Made by a program: the position numbers and the translations under genes. Shown in pieces: positions 37,685-47,991 of a DNA stretch of 64,000 bases. This DNA is from Benincasa hispida (Eukaryota; Streptophyta; Magnoliopsida; Cucurbitales; Cucurbitaceae). Each line of letters opens with the position of its first letter. Within the stretch, counting starts at the first letter, position 1. Below the pieces are notes generated by a model that saw only the letters and a list, made by a program, of their open reading frames with translations, made no database searches and was not told where the DNA came from. The stretch spans positions 11,896,771-11,960,770 of the forward strand of contig NC_052359.1 of the NCBI RefSeq assembly GCF_009727055.1. Reading direction: 5' to 3'.

Positions 37685-40600
37685 TCTTACTCATGTAGAA
37701 ATCTAAGTTCCATCCCTAAGTTGAATACATCGAACTTCAAGATTTGGAAAGAAAGCCTAGATATACTTCTTGGGTGTATGGATTTGGACCTTACATTAAG
37801 GACCGATAAACCTACTTCTACTGAGGAACAACCAAATACGGCTAATATAGAGAAGTAGGAACGGTCAAATCGCATGTGTCTGATGATCATTAGGCACTCC
37901 ATTCCAGAGACTTTTCGGGGCTCTATCACGGAATGTGAAAATGCCAATAAGTTTCTTGCTCAAATTGAGAAATATTTTACTAAAAATAAGAAAGGGGAAG
38001 CAAGTAGTCTTTTGACTTCTTTAACTTCTATGAGGTATAAGGGCAATGGAAATATAAGGGAGTACATTATGGAAATGTCCAATATCGCAGGTAAATTAAA
38101 GGCACTTGATATCGAGATAAATGAAAATTTACTCGTGCATCTGGTACTTATCTCTTTTCCTGCACAATTCACTCAGTTTAAGATAAGCTATAATACTCAG
38201 AAGGATAAATGAAGTATTAATGAGCTTATCTCACAATGTGTGCAAGAAGAAGATAGGATTAAGAGAGAAAGGACAGAAAGTACTCATTTGGCAATAGGCT
38301 CTCATGATAAGAAGAAAAGAAGAATTGTGGATGCTGCAGAAGGGACATCTCAGCAGAATAAAAACAAGAAACAAACTACTGAAAATCCTTGTGTTTTATG
38401 CAAAAAGAAAAGTCACTTCAAGAAAGATTGTTCCAAGTACGCCAAGTGGCGTGTAAAGAAGGGTAAACTTCTTACTTTGGTCTGTTTTGAAGTTAATTTA
38501 GCTTCTGTACCTACAAATACTTGGTGGGTAGATTCTAGTACTACTACTCACATAAGTATATCAATGCAAGGTTGCCTGTGGAGTCAGCCGCCAAGTGATG
38601 CTGAAAGATTCATCTATGTGGGCGATGGCAAAGCAGTTCCAATTGAAGCTATTGGAAATTTTAGATTACTTTTAAAAACTGGTTGTTATTTGAATTTGAA
38701 TGAGACTTTTGTTGTACCATCATTTAGACGGAATTTAGTTTCTATTTCCAGTTTGGACAAATTTGGGTTTTCTTGTTCTTTTGGAAATAATAAAGTTAAT
38801 CTTTTTCAAGATTCTAAGCTTATTGGTACCAGTTCTTTAATTGATAATCTATATATGCTTGATTCTTTTGCTTCTTTAACAAGATCTTGTTATCTAATTC
38901 ATGTGGTACAAAGCATAAATTAAATGAGAATTTTGCTATGTTATGACACAAGTGTTTAGGTCACATTTCTAAACAGAGAATTCAGAGACTTGCGTCAGAT
39001 GGAATTCTTGATTCCCTTGATTTAAGTAACTTCAATGTTTGTGTGGAATGTATTAAAGGAAAACAGACAAACATAAGAAAATTAGGTGCCAACAGATGCT
39101 CGGACGTCTTAGAACTAATACATACAGACATTTGTGGTCCATTTCCTATGGCCTTTTGGAATGGACAACAATATTTTATTATGTTCATAGAAGTCTATTC
39201 AAGATATGGGTACCTATATTTAATTCATGAGAAGTCTCAATCCTTGGACGTTTTCAAGTCTTTCAAAGCTGAAGTTGAACTTCAACTTGGAAAGAAAATT
39301 AAGGCTGTCAAATCTGATCGTGGTGGTGAATATTACGGTAGATATGATGGATCAGGTGAACAACATCCAGGGACCTTTTTCAAATACCTAGAGGAATATG
39401 AAATCGTCCCGCAATACACTATGCTGGGCAATCCCAACATGAATGGTGTAGCAGAAAGGCAAAATAGAACACTTAAGGATATGGTAAGAAGTATGATTAG
39501 TCATTATTCTCTATCATAATCCCTTTGAGGTGAGGCACTAAAGACTGCAACATATATCCTTAATAGGGTACCTAGTAAAGCAATAGCCAAAACCCCTTAT
39601 GAGTTGTTGACAGGAAAGAAGCCTAGTATTAGGCATCTTCACATATGGGGTTGTCCAGCTGAGACTAGGCCTTATAGGGCTAATGAAAGAAAATTGGATT
39701 CAAGAACTATTAGCTGCTATTTTTTTGGGTATTCTGAGCACTCTCGGGGTTTTAAGTTTATGATCCCACTTTTAGATTATTGTTTGAGACAGGAAATGCT
39801 AGATTCCTTGAGGATGTTGAGTTTGGGGGGGAAGATAACATAAAAAAAGTTATCTTTGAAGAGGAATTGGTTTCTTTTCCTCATATGATTATAAATGATG
39901 TTCAGACTCCAATTCCTGACTTCATTATTGAACCAATTATAGAAAGACAACATTGAAGTCTCCGTTGTTGAACCTGAAGTTCAAACTCAATAACCTCAAG
40001 AAGTGCCACTAAGAAGATCTACTAGAGAGAGAAGAAGTGCAATTCTAGATGATTATATTGTGTTTCTTAAGAACATCAGGATGATGTGGGTGTAATGAAA
40101 GATGATCCAATCAACTTCCAACAAGCTTTACAAAGTTCTAACTCTCAAAAGTGGATAAGTGCTATGGAAGAGGAAATAAAATCCATGAAAGACAATGACG
40201 TTTGGGAACTTGTCGAACTACCATTAGGAGTGAAACCCATAGGTTGTAAATGGATATTNNNNNNNNNNNNNNNNNNNNNNNNNNNNNNNNNNNNNNNNNN
40301 NNNNNNNNNNNNNNNNNNNNNNNNNNNNNNNNNNNNNNNNNNNNNNNNNNNNNNNNNNNNNNNNNNNNNNNNNNNNNNNNNNNNNNNNNNNNNNNNNNNN
40401 NNNNNNNNNNNNNNNNNNNNNNNNNNNNNNNNNNNNNNNNNNNNNNNNNNNNNNNNNNNNNNNNNNNNNNNNNNNNNNNNNNNNNNNNNNNNNNNNNNAA
40501 AGTAAACAACCCAGAAAGAATTTGATTACTTCCCACCTGAAATTTGTGATATACACAAATCTTTCCCACAATGTTCAACCTCAAAAAACAAAAATGAGGT

Positions 40601-41617
40601 TATCATTCCATCAATGGAATTTGATATGTTGATAACATACTCATAGCTAGTAATGATGTAGGTTTATTGCATGACACTAAGAGATTTCTCAAAAGAAATT
40701 TTGAGATGAAGGATCTTGGTGATGCTTCTTTTGTATTAGGAATTAAAATACTGCGAGATCGTTCTCAAGGTATTTTGAGATTGTCACAAAAGAACTACAT
40801 TCAAAAGATCTTGAGTAGATTTGGCATGAAAGACTGTGCGCCGGGAGATACCCCAATCGCTAAAGGTGATAAATTTCATTTAGGTCAATGCCCCAAGACC
40901 ACACTCGAGACTAATGAGATATAGAAGGTTCCCTATGCATCGGCCATTGGAAGTTTAATGTATGCTCAAGTATGTACGCATCCATATATTGTGTTCATAG
41001 TTGGACTGTTAGACAGATATTTGAGTAACCTGGGGATGGATCATTGGAAAACAGCCAAACTGGTTATGAGGTATTTACAGAGAATAAAAGATTATATGCT
41101 TACTTATCGGAGATCATAAGTTTTGGAGATCATTGGGTATTCTGATTCTGATTATGCTGGATGTCAAGACACTTTGCGATCCACTTTAGGCTATATCTTC
41201 ATGTTGGCTGGAGGAGCTGTATCCTGAAAAAGTGTTAAACAAACACTTATGGCTTCTTCTACCATGGCTGCGGAGTTTAAGCATGTTATGAGACATCTAA
41301 TCATGGAATATGGTTGCGAAATTTTGTCACTGGGCTACGAATAGTGGTTGGCATAGAAAGACCACTAAAATTATTTTGTGACAATAAGTCAGGCTGTGAT
41401 GTATTCCAACAACAACAGAAGCAATACGAAGTCAAAGCATGTAGACGTGAAGTTTCTGGTTGTTAAAGAAAGAGTTCGAAATGGTCAAATTTCGATAGAA
41501 CACATAGGAACAAACTCTATGGTGGCATATCCATTGACTAAAGGTTTACCACCTAAAGTTTTTCATGAGCATGTTGCTCACATGGGTGTTAGTCACTTTT
41601 CTGATTCCATGGTTTAG
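37685..41617 (+). pseudogene. Copia gag-pol, degraded
   Basis: The gag begins near 37710 (reading 'LNTSNFKIWKESL') and continues with stops at about 37857 and 38210. The zinc knuckle CVLCKKKSHFKKDC fits CX2CX4HX4C. The protease motif reads WVDSSTTTH where active elements have DSGAT, so the catalytic Gly and Ala are lost. Integrase keeps its acidic triad: D in IHTDICGPF, D in KSDRGGEYY, E in GVAERQNRTL. The reverse transcriptase spans the gap and its catalytic loop is frameshifted after it; FEMKDLGDASFVLGI is readable. The RNase H region (41250-41617) is shifted and interrupted. It resembles the TNT1-94-annotated pol polyproteins common in plants. It cannot encode an active polyprotein. Confidence 0.88.
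40259..40498. other. Assembly gap, 240 N
   Basis: Undetermined bases replace the central reverse-transcriptase region of the Copia element. Reading frames called across it are meaningless. Confidence 1.
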
Positions 41618-42038
41618 TGGGAGTTTGTTATTGAGGATGTTCTTTGATCTTATTTTGTTTATTTTTTTTATATAGAATAAAGTTGATGGTTTATGTTTTA
41701 TTATCTACTTGTTTATCATGCATGCAGTTTAGCATAAAGTTTTTTTTTAGAATGATCTCATTAAGGAATTTGGACCAGTTGGAAACAAGTATGATCTAGA
41801 TCACTTTGCATGTAGTTTCCATGCCATCCATCCATACTTGATCTATGTCATTGAATGTATTGGAATTGGTGATCAAGGAAGGTTTAGTTACAAGGATAGT
41901 GACGAAAGCCGCCTTCATTCCATGCTAATATAGGAGATGGACCAAATTGAACTAAAGGGGAATTCTATTATTGAAATAACCTGTATGCATGCTTAAGGTT
42001 TATGTGATTTAATTATATTAGGTACATAGACATAGCCC

Positions 42039-42048
42039 AAGTGGGAGA
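42039..42048 (+). other. Polypurine tract
   Basis: AAGTGGGAGA lies immediately before the 3' LTR and is the plus-strand primer of the Copia element. Confidence 0.85.
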
Positions 42049-42049
42049 T

Positions 42050-42513
42050 TGTTAGACATTTAAATAATAATGTGTTTAATTAAAGTATGGACTATGTATG
42101 TGGATTAATAATTTATCACATTGGGTTATTTTATTAGATTGGGCCCTATTATGTGATCTAATTAATTAAGGCTCTAGATTCCTAATTGAGTATGGACTTA
42201 ATGAGTAGAAGCCTATTCCTAGTTAATTAGAATTTAATGGGAACCCTAATTGAACTGGTATATAAAGAGAGATCTTAGGGCTATGGTCCCCAATATACTA
42301 AAATAAGCCCTCAGTCTTTCATGAATCCCATCTAGAGAGAGATCCCACTAAGGGCATTCAGAGTTTTGGTTGAGGAAGACCATAGTCATCCATCATCATC
42401 TTGAAGCTATCATCAATTTTGCAATGAAATCCGGTATGTTATTCTTGACAATTTGACATGAATGATCCTAGGATTTATCTATTCAATATAGATATAAAGA
42501 ATTTATGCTAACA
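42050..42513 (+). repeat. 3' LTR of the Copia element
   Basis: It is 464 bp, TGTTAGACA..TATGCTAACA, with a TATA box at 42259-42266. It is directly followed by the TGATC duplication and then LINE sequence. Confidence 0.92.
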
Positions 42514-43109
42514 TGATCTTCTTGGTCTTCTTTAGTTTGTTGGATGTTTTTGTTTGAACTTGGTTTCTTGTGTTGTTTTTGGTTTGTGGGGTTTTGTTTG
42601 TCTCTTCTTACCTCTGGATGAATTCTGTTATTTTCTTGTTTCTCTAGTTTGTGTGTCGGTCTTCTGATTAGATTGTTTTGTTGGCTTATCCCTTCAGACA
42701 TCTGTTTCTGTTGGTACTTTATTTGCTGTGGTGCCTTAATCCAGACTAGGAGTAAGAAGTAATTAAAAAAAAAGATAAAAAAATCAAATCATAAACACCC
42801 AAATTTCAAACTATTCGAAAACTTTTCAAATTCATTGAATTCAATAAATTTGTGTTGGATAGAAAATTTGAATTATCTACTTAAAAAAACTAATAATTCA
42901 AAATCTTACCATTCATTTGAAAATCAACGTAGTAATCAAATTTTAAAATATTTTCCTCATTTGTACTATTTAAAAAAAAATTATGAAAAGTTAAAAAATC
43001 TAAAATTTAAATATCAAGTAATTAAAAAAAATCTAAAATTTAAATACTAAGAATCAATTATCAAATTTAAAGACAATTTTTTCTCCATCTGTATTTATTA
43101 AAATAAGAA

Positions 43110-43430
43110 ATTATATGACAGCCGATTTCCCAAAGAAGAAAACCCTAAACGTGCGCAGCCATCTCTTCTCCACAGCAGTCCTCAGATCCTCTCCACTCTC
43201 CTCACACATCCATTTTATCCTCAGCTTCTTTAATCCTGCAAGTCAGCAACTCGCAACAAAGGTAAAAATCATTCGCACATTTTTTCTTAACCTTTTGTTT
43301 GCAAATCCATTTCAAACTTTTCATTAATCTCATGAATGTTATGTTTCTAATTTCGAAAACAGTTTGAAACTTGTTTGGATCGATTTTTTGTTGCTCTACC
43401 TATCCTGAATGCAAAGCCTAAAATGGAGGA
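43110..43430 (+). other. Host-gene-like promoter/leader exon, possibly captured
   Basis: A telo-box AAACCCTAA (43140-43148), common in leaders of plant ribosomal-protein and other growth-related genes, begins a GC-richer, CT-rich stretch (43140-43261). It ends in a good splice donor, CAAAG|GTAAAA, at 43262, and T-rich intron-like DNA follows. Near 43421 an ATGGAGGACGATGGGAAG opens only 14 codons before a stop. It looks like the 5' end of a real gene with its coding part missing, inside the putative CACTA element. The gene of origin was not recognised. Confidence 0.45.
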
Positions 43431-43789
43431 CGATGGGAAGAATTTGGTGGCGAGAAGTGGAATATAAAATTTTGGTGGCTAGAATTTTAGTGGGTTGCAA
43501 TTTTGTAAATTGGGTTTTCCATTTCTCCAGACATTGGAACATATTGTACAGAAAATCGTGGTTATGTCTTAAACACAACAGATTGACCAAAGCATGTTGT
43601 TCGGAAGAGATATCTTAACGCTAACAAAGTTGGTAGATCTAAATTTAAATAGTAGAACTGTTTTGAATTCTTAAATTTTGTACTTAGAAGTTTATATGGG
43701 ATCGATTTAGACTTGAGTCTTATGAAGATTTCTTGATGTGAGAAATATTTTTGTAATCAACAGGTACATGTTTCAAATGTTAAATTTAC

Positions 43790-45070
43790 CTGTAGATCGA
43801 GATTTTTAATTAAGTTTTAAAATCTTTTTTCGTAGTTCTTGAATTTGTTTAAGTTTTAAAATTCTTGTTAAGGTGAGGGTCATCTTCTTTGAACATAAAG
43901 AATGTTTTGTACCATATATTTTGAGTGTACGTTTTGATTTATGTGACATAGATAAGACTTTTGTTGGGTTGTTAATAGATGTAAAATATAATGACATTAA
44001 TATTTTGAGAAGCATGATGCATTGTTAAGTGTATTATTGAAAAACATGTTGAATTGTTTTTTGATCAAGTCTTAAATTTATTGTATTAAGAATTTAATAA
44101 TTTTTTGGCTTTTAAATTAAATTTGATTGTAGTTTGAGATTTCTAATTATGTCTTAAACTTTTTGTTTATACTTCAAGATTGTTTCAAAGTGTTCGAACT
44201 AAGTTTTAAGAATCTTGTTAAGAGAAGGACATTTCCTTTGTGTATGATGGATTTTTTTACTATATATTATATATTATTATGTTTTAATACGGCATAAATA
44301 TTGGACGAGACTTATATTTATATTTTTGTAGCTATTCTCTAAAATCTATGAGAGAAGTTTTGAATTGTGAGTATTTTTTTTGGAGGTATGTTTACTCTTT
44401 ATCTATTATGTTTATATCTTGAGAGAAATATTTATGGAAGAGAAGTAAGTTTAAAAAAAGAAGTTTTGAAGTGAGTATTTCTTTAGACATAGTTTTGAAG
44501 TGAGTATTTCTTTTGATGTCTAAGAGGTATATTGCATTTCTTGATGTGATAAATATTTTTTTCATTCAAGAGGTATATGTTTCACTTGTTTATCTCCTCC
44601 TAAAAATAAATAAATCAATAAATCAATAAGAATTTTTAATTTTTGATACAAGATTTATTTCATTTGACTCTATTTTTTCCAATAAACCCATGCGTTGGAA
44701 TTCCTACTTTGTGGAAGTAAGTTTTAACATCAATATTTTGAGCAAGATTGATGTTTATTGTTTGTTATATTGTTTATTTGTATTTTTTTTACTTCTAATT
44801 AAGTTTGATTGTAGATCAAGATTTCTAATTAAATCTTAAACTCTTTGTTTGTAGTTTCAAATTGTTTCATTGTTGTTCGACATGAGTTCTATGACTCTTT
44901 TCAAAGTTAGAACATCTCTTTTGAGCATGAAAAATGTTTTGTATTGGATATTTGAGTGTTATATTTTGACTATGTGACATGAGATTTTTGTTTAGTTGTT
45001 AGTAGAAGGAAAAATGTAAGAACATCAATATTTTGAACATTACACATTTTTTTTATGTTTAATAAGTTGA
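43790..45070 (+). repeat. Degenerate long-period repeats in intron-like DNA
   Basis: Three diverged copies of one block start near 43793, 44130 and 44812, each reading like 'tgtagatc.agatttctaat' then 'cttaaa.t.tttgt'. Two of them continue with a 'gaatgttttgta' and 'gagtgt' section (about 43900 and 44925). Spacing is unequal. Between them 'agttttgaagtgagtatttc' is repeated twice in tandem (about 44463 and 44492). A possible small exon follows, between 'ttttactag' and 'accaaacag' (about 45174-45214). Confidence 0.5.
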
Positions 45071-45946
45071 GAAGATTGCGAACATTAAAAATGTATCACT
45101 TTTGAGTTTTGTTATAATTGTTGACATTGATGTACTTAGTTGAATTCTAAAATGAATGTTATTTTTTTTACTAGGGATTGGACAAACACGTTGGAACGAG
45201 GAAACCACCAAACAGGTTATTTATATGTGTGTGTTTTTTTTTTTTTGTTGGGATGGTGCTAACACTTAGTTGTATTTAATTTTTTTTGTAAATAACTTAA
45301 TCAAAGTTTATTTACTAGTTTTGTTGTAAATAATTGTAATTACTAAATTTATAAATAACTTAACCAAAGTTCCGTTATTGGTTTCGTTGTATATAGTTCC
45401 ATTGTATTAACGTTACAAATTACTTTTATATATAAAAGTTCATATTTATGTTCACGTACATTTTTTTTTTTAAGAATAGGTGATATTATTATACAATAAC
45501 AAGGGGGATCCCACAACTCGGGATCAAGGCATCAAAGCAACAAAGCACATGCAAAAACAGGGCAAGAAAACCAAAACAAAGCCAACAGGATAAGATCAGA
45601 ACAAAACCAACATAAAAACGCAAACTCGCAAACCACTAGGAAGAAAGGTAGAGAAAAGAATCCAAAACCCCACAAATAAGGGACTACAGCAAAACAGAGA
45701 ACAACATGAAGTTCAAAAGGAAAAAATCCGTACATACACTAGATAAGACCAAGAAGATCAACCCGCTAGGAAGTAGCACGAGCACGAACTGTAGAGACCA
45801 TAAGGTGAAACTAAGTGTAGAAACTGACCGTTGGTCGACCTCATGCAATTGCCGATTACGCTAGTATATGAACGCACACCAGAAAACATGGAACAACTTA
45901 CTATGCACCCCCTTACCTGACCCCACTCGGCACAACCAATTCAACT

Positions 45947-47991
45947 CTACATCCCAACCAGCCACCCGATGCGTCGAACCCAGCTGACGCAACACACTAG
46001 ACCACACCTCTTACCCAAACTCACACTGAAAAAATAAATGATCCTGCGACTCCACTTCCCCCACACAGAAGACACCCCCCTCTGACAACACACCCCAATC
46101 CTCAACAAACCTCGCGTACCCAACCTGTCCCTCACTACTAACCACGCATAGAAGGAGTGACGCGGGATACCACCCTTCGCCCATAAAATACCAGCCCAAG
46201 ACACCCTAGGATGACGAGGACGTATACTCTTCCAAGCACTAGCGATAGAAAACCGACCACTAGCATCTGACACCCAAACCCAATATTCCTCTCCCCTCAC
46301 CCTAGGCCCTACTGCCTGGATAATACCCCAGATCTTAAGCAGCTCTCAAGACACTGTAGACTACCTCTAACCTCCCTCACCATCCATGAACTCTGACAAC
46401 CGCGCTTCTAAACTACTCTTTGCATCATGAACCACCGTAGACCCGTATGAATCCAAAATCGCGCCCCCCGGCAGCCACCCATGCCACCCATAGTGACCCT
46501 GATTTAATTAAGAGAAGCCAAAGCAGCTTCATAATAGCAGCCTGGTTCCAAGAGGCCACATGCTTCACACCCAAACCCCCCTCTCCTAACGGCAAGCACA
46601 TCTCATACCATGCCACCGGTGCACCACCCCGACTCACCATACTACCCTTCCATAAAATGATCAACCTCATGAGTTACACATGCAGGCAACACGAAGATAT
46701 TACACCAAAAAACCTGAAAGGACTGTAAAATAGACCTAACAAGCTGCAATCTCCCAGCAAAGGAGAGGGACTTCGCTGCCCAACTTCTAATACGAGTTGT
46801 AATCCTCTATATCAAAGGCGCACAATCCACAACCCTCAATCGACCTGCCAATAAAGGTAAACCCAGATACCTAACAGGCAACGAACCAAGAGAGACACCC
46901 ATATATGTAGCTAGTTCTTCCGCCTCCTTGGACTCCACACCCGCAAAAAACATAGAACTCTTTCTAACATTTGCAACTAATCCAGATAGATCTGCAAACT
47001 CTGTCAATACCTGCCTCACAAACTCCAAAGAATCTCTCTCAGCTACACAGAAAATCATCAAATCGTCTGCAAAAACCAAATGAGTTAGGCCCAAACACTC
47101 ACACCGATCATGGAACCTAAACCATACAGGATGTTTATTCAACAACCTAGACAAAACCTCCATCAACATCACAAACAAAAAAGGAGACAACGGATCCCCC
47201 TACCTCAACCCCTTCCTACCAGGAAAAAACTCTTCAAGGGAACCATTAATCATCACAAAGAACTTAGGTGAAGTAACACAAGCCCTCACCCAACTAACAA
47301 ACTGAAGGGGCATACCTATAGCCAACAACACACCAAACAGAAAATCCCAATTCACCAAATCGTATGCTTTCTGAAGGTCTACCTTTAACACACAACGCGA
47401 CTTCCATCTGCCCTTCTTATAGCTCCCCTCGAGCTCCTGACACAATAAAATGTTATCGAAAATCGACCTACCCGGAACAAACGCAGACTGATTACCACTG
47501 ATGAAATCAGGCAACCACAACCGCAATCTCTCAGCTATGATCCTCGAGATACACTTATACACAACATTGCAACATGAAATAGGACGAAACTCCTCCATAC
47601 GTTCAGCTCCTCCCGTCTTAGGGATGAGAGTAATAGCAGAAGAATTAACTCCACCAGGCAGGTAACATGTCTAAAAAAAATTCAGCATAGCGTCATAGAA
47701 ATCATCCCCAACCACACTCCAAGTAGCTCTGTAAAAATCCACCGAAAACCCATCAGGCCCAGGAGCCTTCCCAGACTTCATCGAAAATAAAGTCTTCTGA
47801 ATCTTTTCCTGACTCACTAGCTGACCAAGAGCCTCCACCCCTTCCTTGGGCCAGCTGAACTGCATAATATCCTCAATTCGGGCAGTAAGATCCCTATAAC
47901 CCACATGCTGAGCCCCTAAGCAACCTTGAAAGAATTCTATAGCCACTGCCAGCCTATCATGCACCGTCTGACGAGTCCCTCCTGCATCCAC
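45947..47991 (-). pseudogene. LINE reverse transcriptase, disrupted
   Basis: Readable motifs in order are KSGKAPGPDGFSVDFYR, FRPISCCNVVYK, SAFVPGRSIFDNILL, VDLQKAYDLVNWDFL, then GLR*GDPLSPFLF and the catalytic HLVFADDLMIF. A single TAG (47200-47202) replaces the Gln expected in GLRQGDPLSP. A one-base change in a T run (about 47672-47681) shifts frame between the first two blocks. The C-terminal part (45947-46300) resembles zf-RVT (WVSDASGRFSIASAW, GIPRHSFYAWLVVRDRL). The YADD-type box (FADD) itself is intact. Confidence 0.85.

Larger units (their letters stand above)
35660..42513 (+). mobile_element. Complete-length but defective Copia retrotransposon
   Basis: LTRs at 35660-36103 and 42050-42513 both start TGT(C/T)AGACA and end TATGCTAACA. 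TGATC flanks both sides exactly (35655-35659, 42514-42518). A primer-binding site, polypurine tract and gag-pol order PR-INT-RT-RNaseH confirm the Ty1/Copia class. Coding frames are broken by stops and frameshifts, and 240 bases of the reverse transcriptase are unsequenced. Visible LTR differences, including small indels, show it is not a very recent insertion. It landed in the LINE fragment. Confidence 0.93.
35472..42780 (+). mobile_element. LINE 3' fragment, split by Copia insertion
   Basis: 35472-35659 plus 42519 to about 42780 form one truncated LINE 3' end. Joined, it matches the minus-strand LINE at about 45490-46000 in reverse. Shared blocks are 'gatgtagagttga', 'tctctatggttcgtg', 'gcgggttgatcttcttggtc' and 'gtggggttttg'. 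It ends in an A-rich tail at about 42763. Only the extreme 3' coding end and 3' UTR are present, as in 5'-truncated LINE insertions. Orientation is opposite to the larger copy. Confidence 0.75.

Noticed and set aside
40086..40584. Long open frames on both strands around 40100-40580
   Set aside because: They are open only because 240 N bases carry no stop codons.
42835..43050. Asn/Lys-rich 71-codon frame
   Set aside because: It lies in A-rich DNA next to a LINE tail. Composition alone explains it.
43409..43618. A 69-codon frame with Trp-rich product as a possible gene
   Set aside because: It spans a likely intron region, has no recognisable domain, and competes with a frame that stops after 14 codons. 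A leader exon fragment explains the local composition better.
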